Notes: generated by a model from the sequence alone, not told the origin. DNA of 64,000 nucleotides from Shewanella sp. Isolate11 (GCF_022398315.1 NZ_JAKEVF010000001.1:1039397-1103396), one strand, 5' to 3'. Shown: positions 45,358 to 54,177, numbered from the stretch's first letter. Numbers and translations: made by a program.

Positions 45358-46140
45358 ATGTCCAAGGTAAGCAATAGAACTAAAATCGCTACAGCGCTCG
45401 TAGGCGCGCTGGCCTTAGCAGGCAGTAACTTAGTGGTTGCAGATCCACTTTCTAACGTTCAGAAAGCGGATTCAAAAATTCACGCTGATGCAGCAGCATC
45501 ACAAAAGAAAGTTGATAAATTCTACGATCAAGCGCAAGACATGGCGTTTGAGTATGGCCAAGTTGTAGACACTCGTGAGTCTACTAAGTCATATAACGAT
45601 TACGTTGCAGGTTTGGTTGCAGACCAAGAAGCAACAATGAAAGCTATTCAAGAAGATATCAACGGTGTTGATAAACTTCGTCAAGGTGTTGTACCACTAA
45701 TGTTCAAAATGGTTGATGCGTTAGAGCAGTTCGTTGCTCTTGATCTGCCATTTAACTTAGAAACTCGTCATGAGCGTATTCAACGTCTTCGTGACACGCT
45801 AAACACTGCAAACGTAACTCTTGCTGAAAAATATCGTCTAATTCTAGACGCATACAACATCGAGCGTGAATACGGTTCAAAACTAAATGTTGAAACTGGA
45901 CAGCTTCAAATCGATGGTAAAGAAATCCTAGTTGATTTCCTTAACTTCGGTCGCGTTGCTTACTACGCACAAAGCTTAGACCAGAAGTCTGCATGGATGT
46001 TTAACCCAGAGTCTAAAGCATGGGACAAGCTAGAAGATAGCTACCTACGTAACATTACTAAAGCAATTCGCCAGGCTCGTGGCCAAGGTGCTCCAGATAT
46101 GTTTGCGTTACCAATCCCAGCTGCGGAGGCTGCACAATAA
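45358..46140 (+). CDS. DUF3450 family periplasmic protein, first gene of the TonB operon
   Basis: A 260-residue protein with a signal peptide (MSKVSNRTKIATALVGALALAGSNLVVA, cut before DPLSN) and a long coiled coil (about 30-130), followed by helices and conserved blocks such as PLMFKMVDALEQFVALDLPF. This is the DUF3450 pattern, nearly always found in front of the long ExbB (TtpC) gene in Shewanella and Vibrio. The ATG at 45358 is chosen over 45283 because it starts the signal peptide. Its stop overlaps the next start (TAATG). It is probably an accessory of the TonB complex. Confidence 0.88.
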   Translation: MSKVSNRTKIATALVGALALAGSNLVVADPLSNVQKADSKIHADAAASQKKVDKFYDQAQDMAFEYGQVVDTRESTKSYNDYVAGLVADQEATMKAIQEDINGVDKLRQGVVPLMFKMVDALEQFVALDLPFNLETRHERIQRLRDTLNTANVTLAEKYRLILDAYNIEREYGSKLNVETGQLQIDGKEILVDFLNFGRVAYYAQSLDQKSAWMFNPESKAWDKLEDSYLRNITKAIRQARGQGAPDMFALPIPAAEAAQ

Positions 46141-47495
46141 TGAAAAAGTTAATCTCTACAGCAATCGTTGCTGCTACTCTATCATTGACTGCTGGTATGG
46201 TTAGTGCTGCTGATGCGCCTAAGAATATCGACCAGCTACTAAAGCAAGTTCAAACTGATCGTGCTGCAGCTGCACAAGTGAACAAAAAGCGTGAAGCTGA
46301 GTTCCAAGCTGAGCGTGGCGATAAAGCGGCTCTGCTTAAGCGCGAAAAAGCGGCTCTAGCAGCTGAAGAACAACGTGGTAAAGACCTTTCACAAGCTTTC
46401 TCAGACAACGAGCGTAAAATTGCTCAGTTAGAAGAAGACCAAAAAATTGCTCAAGGTGACTTGGGTGAGATGTTTGGTGTTGTTAAAGGTGAAGCGGGCG
46501 ATTTCGCTGGTAAGCTTATGTCTTCAAACGTAAGTGCCCAGTACCCTGGCCGTGCAACGTTTATTGCTGAACTTGGCGCGCGTAAAGAACTACCAAAAAT
46601 CGAAGAACTAGAAAAGTTCTGGGAAGCTCAGTTGTTTGAAATGGCTGAGTCTGGAAAAGTGGTTACTTTCGACGGTGCTATTACAGCAATCGACGGCAGC
46701 GTGCATAACACTCAAGTAACTCGTGTAGGTGCTTATAACCTACTAGCTGATGGTCAATATGTTGTTTACAACTCTGATCTAGGCCTAATCCAGCAGCTGT
46801 CTCAACAGCCTGGTGGCGAGCAAGTAGCTAGTGTTAAAGGGTTCGAAGGTCAAACTTCTGGCGTTCACAAGTTATTTGTTGACCCTGCACGTGGTGTGCT
46901 ACTAAACGTATTCACTCAAAAAGCGACAATCGAAGAGCGTATTGAAGCGGGTGGTACTATCGGTTACATCATTATTGCTCTTCTTGCATTAGGTGCGTTG
47001 ATCTCTATCGAACGTCTAATCACGCTTTATGTTGTTGGTGCCAAAGTTAATGCACAACGTAAGAACATTGATAACCCAGGTAATAACCCACTTGGTCGTG
47101 TTCTTAAAGCTTACCAAGACAATAAAGATGTTGACGTTGAAACGCTTGAGCTAAAACTAGATGAAGCAATTCTGAAAGAAACGCCAGCGCTTGAAACACG
47201 TATCTCAATCATTAAGGTTCTAGCGGCTATCGCGCCTATGATGGGTCTACTTGGTACCGTAACCGGTATGATTGCAACCTTCCAAAGTATCCAGTTATTC
47301 GGTACAGGTGATCCAAAGCTAATGGCTGGTGGTATCTCTATGGCACTGATGACAACGGTACAAGGTCTAGTTGCTGCACTACCTCTAATGCTTATGCACG
47401 CAATCGTTATTGCACGTAGCAAGTCAGTTGTTCAAGTTCTTGAAGAGCAAAGTGCTGGTATTGTTGCTGAGCACGCTGAGAAGAGGAAAGCCTAA
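46140..47495 (+). CDS. ttpC: TtpC-like long MotA/TolQ/ExbB-family protein
   Basis: A 451-residue ExbB homologue with a secretion-type leader (MKKLISTAIVAATLSLTAGMVSAA), then a large periplasmic region with a coiled coil (about 28-100). The ExbB core is at the C terminus: helices at about 275-300 (TIGYIIIALLALGALISIERLI) and 355-430, including the pore segment APMMGLLGTVTGMIATFQSI. This build matches TtpC, the extra subunit of Vibrio TonB2 systems required for ferric siderophore uptake. It overlaps its neighbours by 1 base on each side, so the operon is translationally coupled. Confidence 0.9.
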   Translation: MKKLISTAIVAATLSLTAGMVSAADAPKNIDQLLKQVQTDRAAAAQVNKKREAEFQAERGDKAALLKREKAALAAEEQRGKDLSQAFSDNERKIAQLEEDQKIAQGDLGEMFGVVKGEAGDFAGKLMSSNVSAQYPGRATFIAELGARKELPKIEELEKFWEAQLFEMAESGKVVTFDGAITAIDGSVHNTQVTRVGAYNLLADGQYVVYNSDLGLIQQLSQQPGGEQVASVKGFEGQTSGVHKLFVDPARGVLLNVFTQKATIEERIEAGGTIGYIIIALLALGALISIERLITLYVVGAKVNAQRKNIDNPGNNPLGRVLKAYQDNKDVDVETLELKLDEAILKETPALETRISIIKVLAAIAPMMGLLGTVTGMIATFQSIQLFGTGDPKLMAGGISMALMTTVQGLVAALPLMLMHAIVIARSKSVVQVLEEQSAGIVAEHAEKRKA

Positions 47496-48022
47496 TGATG
47501 CTATACCTGATGGACATCTGGGATTCCGTCAGGGGCTTCATGGCCTCCGGAGGCGACGTCCTCTGGTTGGTTGCGGCAGTGCTATTCCTAATGTGGGTGT
47601 TAATGCTTGAGCGCTATTGGTATCTCAATTTGATTGCGCCAAAAGAGCACAAGAACATTATCACCGCATGGGATAAAAGAGAGGACTCTACCTCTTGGCA
47701 TGCACACCGTATCCGTGAAGCTTGGGTATCCCAAGCGAAACAAGATATGAATGCTCGTATGCTGATTATCAAAACCTTAGTAGCCATCTGTCCTATGATC
47801 GGTCTACTAGGTACCGTAACCGGTATGATACAGGTATTCGATGTGATGGCAGTTCATGGTACGAGTAACGCTCGTATGATGGCAGCTGGTATTTCAATGG
47901 CCACAATGCCGACGATGGCAGGTATGGTCGCAGCGTTATCGGGCGTTTTCTTTAGCACTCGATTAGACGCGAAAATGAAAATCAGTTTAGAAAAGCTCAA
48001 AGATAGCTTGCCACACCACTAG
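47495..48022 (+). CDS. exbB: ExbB-type proton channel subunit
   Basis: A 175-residue MotA/TolQ/ExbB protein with a first membrane helix at about residues 18-38 (VLWLVAAVLFLMWVLMLERYWY). The conserved second half runs CPMIGLLGTVTGMIQVFDVMAVHGTSNARMMAAGIS with the usual GLLGTVTGM pore motif. It forms the ExbB pentamer with ExbD inside, using the proton gradient to drive TonB. It starts one base into the ttpC stop. In this TonB2-like arrangement it corresponds to ExbB2. Confidence 0.93.
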   Translation: MMLYLMDIWDSVRGFMASGGDVLWLVAAVLFLMWVLMLERYWYLNLIAPKEHKNIITAWDKREDSTSWHAHRIREAWVSQAKQDMNARMLIIKTLVAICPMIGLLGTVTGMIQVFDVMAVHGTSNARMMAAGISMATMPTMAGMVAALSGVFFSTRLDAKMKISLEKLKDSLPHH

Positions 48023-48036
48023 AGAGAGTATTGAAC

Positions 48037-48441
48037 ATGGCACGTAAAAAGCATTCAAGTATAGAAGAAGAAGCGCAAATTGATATGACGCCGATGCTCG
48101 ACATCGTGTTTATCATGCTGATCTTCTTTATCGTAACAACGTCGTTCATTAAGCCATCTGGTCTTGACTATAACAAGCCAGAAGCTTCACAAGCGACAAC
48201 TAAGAAGTCTGCAAACATCTTTATCGGTGTGAGCAAGACCGGCATCATCAAGATGGAAAACCGTCAGGTTGACATCGAGCGTGTAACAGCAAACGTTGAA
48301 CGTATGTTAGCTGAATCACCAGAAGCTGCCGTTTTGATCGAAGCAGACAAAGAAGCACAGCATGGTCTTGTAATCAAAGTCATGGATAACGTGAAGAAAG
48401 CGGGTATCGATAAAATCTCGGTTTCAGCGGGGAAAGAGTAA
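48037..48441 (+). CDS. exbD: ExbD-type proton channel subunit
   Basis: A 134-residue protein with one membrane helix (DMTPMLDIVFIMLIFFIVTTSFI) bearing the conserved proton-path Asp in PMLDIVF, and a periplasmic ferredoxin-like domain. The start is ATG 48037 with AGAGAGAG upstream; a TTG at 48031 is an alternative. It is the partner of ExbB and follows it after 14 bases, with tonB 1 base further on. Family identity is clear. Confidence 0.93.
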   Translation: MARKKHSSIEEEAQIDMTPMLDIVFIMLIFFIVTTSFIKPSGLDYNKPEASQATTKKSANIFIGVSKTGIIKMENRQVDIERVTANVERMLAESPEAAVLIEADKEAQHGLVIKVMDNVKKAGIDKISVSAGKE

Positions 48442-48442
48442 T

Positions 48443-49060
48443 ATGCTGAGAGCAATAGTATCATTATTAGTTGGTGGTGCTGTTACTTTTGCCCTGTTTG
48501 TTTTCATGGCCTTCTTGGTCAGTGGCGGCGCTAAACGCGCCGACACAGCAACTGATTCTCCGGTGATTGAGATCAGTATGGAAAAGCAGGATACAAAAGT
48601 GCAGGATAAGCCTAGGGTTAAACCTAAGCCACCTACACCGCCTGAGCAGCCACCATTACCAGATACGCCACCGCCAGATAGTTCGTCTGACATCGACACC
48701 AACATGGCATTTAACATGTCTGGTGTAGTTGCAGGTTCAGCAAGTACCGGCTTTAAGCTTGGTAACATGATGACCCGTGACGGTGATGCAACACCTATCG
48801 TTCGTATTGAGCCACAGTATCCAATTGCTGCCGCTCGTGATGGTAAAGAAGGTTGGGTACAACTTAGCTTCACCATTAATGAATTAGGTGGTGTTGATGA
48901 TGTTGAAGTAATTAATGCTGACCCTAAGCGTATTTTCGACAGAGAAGCTAAACGCGCTCTGAAAAAGTGGAAATACAAGCCAAAGATTGTTGATGGCAAA
49001 GCCCTTAAACAACCAGGCATGACAGTTCAATTAGACTTTAAACTTGATGGAGGCAAATAG
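48443..49060 (+). CDS. tonB: TonB energy-transducing protein (TonB2-like, short)
   Basis: A 205-residue TonB with an N-terminal membrane helix (about 5-28), a Pro/Lys-rich periplasmic linker (KPRVKPKPPTPPEQPPLPDTPPPD, about 55-80) and a C-terminal TonB domain (PIVRIEPQYPIAAARDGKEGWVQLSF, ending in EAKRALKKWKYKP). It contacts TonB boxes of outer-membrane receptors such as the one at 41-44 kb and pulls the plug. The linker is short, as in Vibrio TonB2. It lies 1 base after exbD and 2 bases before the TPR gene. Confidence 0.94.
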   Translation: MLRAIVSLLVGGAVTFALFVFMAFLVSGGAKRADTATDSPVIEISMEKQDTKVQDKPRVKPKPPTPPEQPPLPDTPPPDSSSDIDTNMAFNMSGVVAGSASTGFKLGNMMTRDGDATPIVRIEPQYPIAAARDGKEGWVQLSFTINELGGVDDVEVINADPKRIFDREAKRALKKWKYKPKIVDGKALKQPGMTVQLDFKLDGGK

Positions 49061-49062
49061 AG

Positions 49063-50307
49063 ATGCAAAAAGTTAATACGCTTGCAGCTGCACTATTGCT
49101 TGCTATCGGTGGAACTCTAATTGCACCTGTAGCGAATGCCGCTGAAAAGTGTCCAATTGAGAAGCGACAGTCTAAGGCCGTAGGCCAAGGTTCTGCCAAG
49201 AAAGTACAAAAGTCTTTCGAAGCTTATCAAGAAGGCAACATTGACGAAGCTATCGCGGTTTTACTTGAAGCCAGTCCGCGTGACGACTTTGATAAGGCGT
49301 ATATTGCCCGTATGTTGGGTAACTTCTACGCTGAAAAAGGTCAAATGTCGACAGCTATCAAGTATCTAAAGCAAGCTGTCGATGCGGATATTCTGGGCGG
49401 TACCGACCACGGTGCAACCTTACGTTTATACGCTGACTTATTGATTCAAGAGAAAAAATTCAAAGAATCTATCCCTGTTTATTATGATTGGATGAAATTT
49501 ACCTGTAAGGAAGATGCACAAGTGTATCGCCGTATAGCTATCGCCCACTCAGAAATGAAACAATGGGATAAAGTGCTTCAGGTTGTTGATAAAGGTCTAG
49601 CCATCAGTACTAAGCCAGATAAAGGCTTGTACCAAATGAAGCTAACCGCTTACTTCAACAAGAAAGATTATAAAAATGCGATTAAAGTGCTCGAAACTAT
49701 GGTGCCATTATTCCAAGATGATGGTCGCCTCTGGGTACAGTTAGCGCAATTTTATTTGATGACTGAAGACTATGAAAAGTCAGTAGCTACTTATGACTTA
49801 GCTTACATGAATGGATTTTTGGAGACGTCGGCTAACATTACCCGTCTGACCCAATTGCTAGCACAAAGTGGTTCTCCATACCGTGCGGCGAAAATCTATG
49901 AAAAGCATATGAAGAGTGGCCTGATCAAGGAAGAAGAGCGTAGCTTCTCTATCCTTGCTAGCTTCTATCATAATGCTAAAGAGTTAAAAGAAGCAGCATA
50001 CTATTACGGTAAGGCTGCCGCAGTTAACAACGATGGTAAGCTATACCTTAAGCAAGCGCGTTTACTTACATTACAAGAGAAGTACAAGGATTCAATCCCT
50101 GTTCTGAGACAAGCGCTAGCCGCTGGTGGTGTAAGTGAAGGTGAAGTCGAATTTGAATTAGCCCTAGCATATCTAGGTAATAAGCAGCTTAAAGCCGCTT
50201 ATAATGCTTGTTTAAAAGCAGCTAAAGATGATAAGACGGCACGTACAGCAAACAGCTACTTAGCTTATATCAAAGAGAAAGCACGTATTTATAACGTTTC
50301 ACTTTAA
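49063..50307 (+). CDS. tetratricopeptide-repeat protein, last gene of the TonB operon
   Basis: A 414-residue secreted protein with a signal peptide (cut after VANA, before AEKCP) and then TPR-like helical repeats from about residue 50 to the end (e.g. AIAVLLEASP, AIKYLKQAVDADIL, AIKVLETMVPLFQD, SVATYDLAYMNG). TPR genes at this place in TtpC operons are common, and the protein is probably a periplasmic scaffold; no catalytic motif is seen. It is 2 bases after tonB, and a terminator follows. Confidence 0.85.
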   Translation: MQKVNTLAAALLLAIGGTLIAPVANAAEKCPIEKRQSKAVGQGSAKKVQKSFEAYQEGNIDEAIAVLLEASPRDDFDKAYIARMLGNFYAEKGQMSTAIKYLKQAVDADILGGTDHGATLRLYADLLIQEKKFKESIPVYYDWMKFTCKEDAQVYRRIAIAHSEMKQWDKVLQVVDKGLAISTKPDKGLYQMKLTAYFNKKDYKNAIKVLETMVPLFQDDGRLWVQLAQFYLMTEDYEKSVATYDLAYMNGFLETSANITRLTQLLAQSGSPYRAAKIYEKHMKSGLIKEEERSFSILASFYHNAKELKEAAYYYGKAAAVNNDGKLYLKQARLLTLQEKYKDSIPVLRQALAAGGVSEGEVEFELALAYLGNKQLKAAYNACLKAAKDDKTARTANSYLAYIKEKARIYNVSL

Positions 50308-50322
50308 TCTCTTTGATTGTCT

Positions 50323-50349
50323 AAAAAGCCCCGTAAGGGGCTTTTTTTA
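50323..50349 (+). terminator. terminator of the TonB operon
   Basis: AAAAAGCCCC / GGGGCTTTTT with GTAA loop and a T tail, 15 bases after the TPR gene stop. Confidence 0.9.
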
Positions 50350-50398
50350 TGGTTTCAATTTAACCTTGCCTGATATCGCTACGCTGAACTGTGATGAT

Positions 50399-50914
50399 TT
50401 AATGCAGGTTGATGCAATGCATCGCATAGTGGCGTTCTCTTTGTTGCTCTAATTGATGTGATAAGTCATTCATATCTTCAAATATCGCTTCAATATTAAG
50501 ATCGGCTTTTGGCCTACAAACGCAGGCTGCTATTTCATACTCTATCTGATGTGGATGTTTTTTCTGATATTCTAGATTAAATTCAATCAGTTTAAGCTCG
50601 ATGCGGTCAATTACGGTTTGAGTGCCAGATTGATCGATATTGAATAAACCTAAGGCGAAGTTATCTAGGTTTAATCGCGCGACTACATCAGTGGTACGCA
50701 TAATGCCTTCTTGAACTTTTTTTATGAATAATTCGAGTAGATGCGGTTGTTTAAGTGTTTCATCAATGTGTGGGCACAGATACAATAAGGCCAGAGATTG
50801 GTTTTCCCGTATATGACGGTGCCATTCACGATTGAAGATCTCCATAAAATAGGTTTGGTTGTAGACCCCCGTTTCTGGGTCTCGGTATCCTGAGTTACTA
50901 AATGAATAGATCAT
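50399..50914 (-). CDS. degenerate GGDEF-domain protein
   Basis: A 171-residue cytoplasmic protein with the diguanylate-cyclase fold pattern (RDPETGVYNQTYFMEIFNREWHRH, then LLYLCPHID and DVVARLNLDNFALGLFN). The catalytic GG(D/E)EF motif reads NLDNF, so cyclase activity is not expected; it may bind a nucleotide or a partner. The ATG at 50914 has TGAGGAGC upstream; a longer frame runs into the repeat element at 50951-51103. No EAL or sensory domain is present. Converges with the TonB operon. Confidence 0.75.
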   Translation of the reverse strand: MIYSFSNSGYRDPETGVYNQTYFMEIFNREWHRHIRENQSLALLYLCPHIDETLKQPHLLELFIKKVQEGIMRTTDVVARLNLDNFALGLFNIDQSGTQTVIDRIELKLIEFNLEYQKKHPHQIEYEIAACVCRPKADLNIEAIFEDMNDLSHQLEQQRERHYAMHCINLH

Positions 50915-50950
50915 CGGCTGCTCCTCAATCTCACTTTTGGTAAGTATAGA

Positions 50951-51103
50951 ACCTGAGCTCAAGATAAGCAGAGCGCCTTGATATGCACAAAAATATGCAC
51001 ATTCAGTCAGAAAATAGACTTTTCTTTTCAAACTAATCATTTATAGCATTGATTTAGTTTGTTAAATTTAAATATTTGACACTCGTTATCCCGAGTTCAG
51101 GTT
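50951..51103 (-). mobile_element. miniature inverted-repeat element family 2, copy A
   Basis: A 153-base element with terminal inverted repeats AACCTGAGCTC on the left and GAGTTCAGGTT on the right. The interior (e.g. CACATTCAGTCAGAAAATAGACTT, GACACTCGTTATCCCGAG) is shared with copy B at 53039-53266, in opposite orientation. ATAG on each side could be a target duplication. It forms the 5' flank of both the GGDEF gene and the DUF885 gene. Confidence 0.78.
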
Positions 51104-51150
51104 ATAGATAACTAAGCACAATTGCACAGAATATAAAGGATATTAACAAA

Positions 51151-52974
51151 ATGAATAAAACCCTACTTGCAATGACGATAGCTATGGGGCTCGCCATAGT
51201 AGGTTGCTCGGATGCGCAACATAACAGTGTTAATAAGCCGGTCGAAAAGCAGGCTGTAGTCGCTCAAACTCAGAGTGCCGAGCAGGCTTATCTTGCATTG
51301 GTGGATCAGTTTTTCAAAGACAGCTTAAAACTTAATCCGATTTCTGCAACTTTCGTTGGCGTAAATGATTATAACGCTCAGTTTGGCGGTGCGTTAACCG
51401 ATGAGTATTTAAAGCAGCGCCATGATCTTAACACCCACTATTTAAAAGCCGTTAAAGCTATCGATCGTAGTGCGTTACCCGAGTCACTACAACTTAGCTA
51501 TGACTTGTTTAGCTATGATAGAAACATCGCTTTAGTCGGCGAAACCTTCCCTGAACACTTTATGCCAATGAATCAGTTTTATAGCACAGTGTTTACTATG
51601 GTTCAGCTTGGAAGTGGCGAGAGTGCTCAGCCTTTCAAAACCGTTGAAGATTATCAAAACTGGTTGTCGCGACTATCTGGCTTCGTTAACTGGACTAAAC
51701 TGGCACAGACGCGTATGAACGAAGGGATCGAGAGCAAAGTCGTACTGCCTCGTGTATTGGTTGAGCGCATTATTCCTCAGCTGCAGGCCCAACTTGTCGA
51801 TAAGGCCCAAGACAGTTTGTTTTATGCGCCAATTAATCAGTTTCCAGATAGCTTTACAGCCGAAGAAAAGCAGCAGTTAACTGATGAATACTCTGCATTT
51901 ATCAATGATAAATTAGTACCGGCATTAAGCCAGTTAACGGATTATTTCCAAAATACCTATTTGGCTGCAGCACGTTCAAGTGATGGTTGGTGGGGATTGC
52001 CCAATGGTAAATTGTGGTATCAACATTTAGCCAATGCCCATACTACAACGACGATGCCTGTAGATAAGATCCATCAAATCGGTTTGGCCGAAGTATCACG
52101 TATCTTAGGTGAGATGGATAAAGTACGTCAGCAAGTGGGTTTTGAAGGTGATTTAAAAGCATTTTTCGCATCGCTTTCATCTGAGCCGCAATATTTCTTT
52201 ACCGAGCGTGAAGGCTTGATTGATGGCTACATGGTGTTAAAAGATAAAATTAATGCTGTGTTACCGCAATATTTTAACGTGATGCCAAAGGCTGACTATG
52301 TGGTTAAGCCGGTTGAGAGTTTCCGAGAAAAGTCAGCGGCGGGTGCCTCATATGATGCACCAGCGGTGGATGGTTCTCGCCCTGGGGTGTTTTACATCAA
52401 TACCTATAACCTAAAGGCTCAGCCTAAGTGGGGCATGACAACATTGTCGCTGCACGAAGCTGCGCCAGGCCATCATTTCCAAATAGCGATTAAACAAGAG
52501 CTTACTGGGGTTCCTGAGTTCCAACGCTTTAGCGGTTATACCGCGTTTGAAGAGGGTTGGGCTTTGTATGCTGAATATCTTGGCATTGAGATGGGACTGT
52601 TTGAAGATCCTTATCAATACTTTGGTAAATTGTCTGACGAGATGCTGCGTGCGATGCGTTTGGTGGTCGATACCGGTCTTCATGCAAAAGGCTGGAGCCG
52701 CGAGCAAGCCATTCAGTATATGAAAGATAACTCTCCAATGGCTGAGTCTGACATTATTGCCGAGGTTGAGCGTTATATGGCGCTACCGGGTCAAGCATTA
52801 TCTTATAAGGTTGGCCAGCTGAAGATCCTTGCTTTGCGCGCCGAAGCGGAAAAGGCCTTAGGAGATAAGTTTGATCTTAAGCAGTTCCATGATCAAATTT
52901 TGACTTCGGGTTCATTGCCTATGGCGGTGATGGAGCAAAAAATTCATCATTGGATTGATGCTAAAAAAGCCTAA
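51151..52974 (+). CDS. DUF885 family lipoprotein (putative zinc peptidase)
   Basis: A 607-residue protein with a lipoprotein signal (MNKTLLAMTIAMGLAIVGC, lipobox IVGC). The DUF885 fold has a HExxH-like zinc motif in SLHEAAPGHHFQIAI (about residues 432-446) and a second acidic ligand motif FEEGWALYAEYLG. Such proteins are presumed periplasmic metallopeptidases, but their substrates are unproven. It is a single gene lying exactly between inverted copies A and B of repeat family 2. A terminator follows. Confidence 0.88.
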   Translation: MNKTLLAMTIAMGLAIVGCSDAQHNSVNKPVEKQAVVAQTQSAEQAYLALVDQFFKDSLKLNPISATFVGVNDYNAQFGGALTDEYLKQRHDLNTHYLKAVKAIDRSALPESLQLSYDLFSYDRNIALVGETFPEHFMPMNQFYSTVFTMVQLGSGESAQPFKTVEDYQNWLSRLSGFVNWTKLAQTRMNEGIESKVVLPRVLVERIIPQLQAQLVDKAQDSLFYAPINQFPDSFTAEEKQQLTDEYSAFINDKLVPALSQLTDYFQNTYLAAARSSDGWWGLPNGKLWYQHLANAHTTTTMPVDKIHQIGLAEVSRILGEMDKVRQQVGFEGDLKAFFASLSSEPQYFFTEREGLIDGYMVLKDKINAVLPQYFNVMPKADYVVKPVESFREKSAAGASYDAPAVDGSRPGVFYINTYNLKAQPKWGMTTLSLHEAAPGHHFQIAIKQELTGVPEFQRFSGYTAFEEGWALYAEYLGIEMGLFEDPYQYFGKLSDEMLRAMRLVVDTGLHAKGWSREQAIQYMKDNSPMAESDIIAEVERYMALPGQALSYKVGQLKILALRAEAEKALGDKFDLKQFHDQILTSGSLPMAVMEQKIHHWIDAKKA

Positions 52975-53001
52975 CGAATAATCTTTGTTTCGTCGTTTTT
53001 T

Positions 53002-53034
53002 AAACCCAGCAAATGTTATACTTGCTGGGTTTTA
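53002..53034 (+). terminator. terminator of the DUF885 gene
   Basis: AAACCCAGCAA / TTGCTGGGTTT with a 9- to 10-base loop and a short T tail. Confidence 0.85.
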
Positions 53035-53038
53035 TATT

Positions 53039-53266
53039 AACCTGAACTCGGGATAACGAGTGTCGGAAAATCTAGATTTAACAAGCTAATTCAATGCTAT
53101 AAAGGATTAGTTCGAAAAGGAAAGTCTATTTTCTGACTGAATGTGCAGATTTTTGGGCATATCAAGGCGCTCTGCCTAACCATAGCGAGCTATGGTTAGG
53201 CAGAGCAACGCAGAGAGGCACGCAAAGGTGCCTATTCAGCGGCTCTGCTTATCCAGAGCTCAGGTT
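53039..53266 (+). mobile_element. miniature inverted-repeat element family 2, copy B
   Basis: A 228-base element with ends AACCTGAACTC and GAGCTCAGGTT, sharing body sequence with copy A in the opposite orientation. It has an extra segment around 53178-53250 absent from copy A, including a long palindrome (TGCCTAACCATAGC / GCTATGGTTAGGCA, 53175-53206). No open frame. Confidence 0.78.
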
Positions 53267-53348
53267 ATGTTAATGTAAGTGATTAAATGAATCGCGATAA
53301 GGTTCAAATAATCATCGTATTTATCTGTTTGAGAATCAGGAGCACGAC

Positions 53349-53627
53349 ATGGTACAAGCAACAGCACGTCATCTATTAGTTAGCAGCGAAGAGCAGTGTG
53401 AGCAGCTTAAACAACAGATCCTAGAGGGCGCAGATTTCGCTGAAGTCGCTAAAGCTCATTCATCTTGCCCATCAAGTGCACAAGGTGGTGATTTAGGTTC
53501 GTTTGGTCCAGGCATGATGGTTCGTGAGTTTGATGAAGTGGTATTCAGTGCACCACTAAACGAAGTTCAAGGCCCTGTTAAGACTCAGTTTGGTTATCAC
53601 TTACTTGAAGTGACCAGTCGCGGTTAA
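53349..53627 (+). CDS. ppiC: PpiC, cytoplasmic parvulin peptidyl-prolyl isomerase
   Basis: A 92-residue single-domain parvulin without signal peptide. It shows the complete core (ARHLLVSSEE, GADFAEVAKAHSSCPSSAQGGDLGSFGPGMMVREFDEVVF, VKTQFGYHLLEV), closely matching E. coli PpiC (93 residues). It isomerises X-Pro bonds and may assist cytoplasmic folding. RBS AGGAGCACG precedes the ATG. The GNAT gene follows after 11 bases, so the two may be cotranscribed. Confidence 0.94.
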   Translation: MVQATARHLLVSSEEQCEQLKQQILEGADFAEVAKAHSSCPSSAQGGDLGSFGPGMMVREFDEVVFSAPLNEVQGPVKTQFGYHLLEVTSRG

Positions 53628-53638
53628 TTTCGATTGTT

Positions 53639-54175
53639 ATGCTCGAACTCTATAGCGAGAGACTGAAGATTAGAACGTTACAGCCTGAGGATTGGCCGCT
53701 GTTTTTATCCATACAGCAAGATCCTCAGCTGAATCAGTTTGTCAGAGCGCCTGATAGCCTAGAGGTGAACAGAGCAAAGTTCGATAGTCGTCTTCAGCCG
53801 TGGCAGTTCGAGTCTGGTGAATGGTTAACATTGACTATCGAAGAGATCAGCACGGGTCAGGCGGTAGGATTTACTGGCTTTTATGCTAGTAACTTGGCGC
53901 TTGCTCAAGTTGAAGTGGGTTATATGCTCGGGCAAGATGGCCAGGGTAAAGGTTATGCAACCGAAAGTCTTAGCGCGGTGATCGATTGGGCTTGTTTAGC
54001 TTTTCAGGTGCATAAGTTTATCGGTGTCTGTGCTCAGGGAAATAAAGCTTCTCAGCGAGTACTTGAGAAGTGTGGCTTTCAACTCGAAGGCGTATTACGT
54101 CATAACTATAAGTTGGCTCAACAGTGGGTTGATGACTGTTACTACGGCTTACTCGCTCATGAACGTAGTTGTTAA
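53639..54175 (+). CDS. GNAT family N-acetyltransferase (RimJ/RimL-type)
   Basis: A 178-residue acetyl-CoA-dependent transferase. The N terminus LYSERLKIRTLQPEDWPLFLSIQQDP is typical of RimJ/RimL-like proteins, and the acetyl-CoA pyrophosphate loop is visible as LGQDGQGKGYATESL. The later segment KFIGVCAQGNKASQRVLEKCGFQLEG is the canonical GNAT motif B. Substrates of such proteins include ribosomal protein N termini, but none can be named here. It follows ppiC closely; the S4 gene follows with its own promoter. Confidence 0.9.
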   Translation: MLELYSERLKIRTLQPEDWPLFLSIQQDPQLNQFVRAPDSLEVNRAKFDSRLQPWQFESGEWLTLTIEEISTGQAVGFTGFYASNLALAQVEVGYMLGQDGQGKGYATESLSAVIDWACLAFQVHKFIGVCAQGNKASQRVLEKCGFQLEGVLRHNYKLAQQWVDDCYYGLLAHERSC

Positions 54176-54177
54176 TA

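Noticed and set aside
50915..51040. N-terminal extension of the GGDEF protein
   Set aside because: The extension is translated repeat-element sequence; the ATG at 50914 has a good Shine-Dalgarno.
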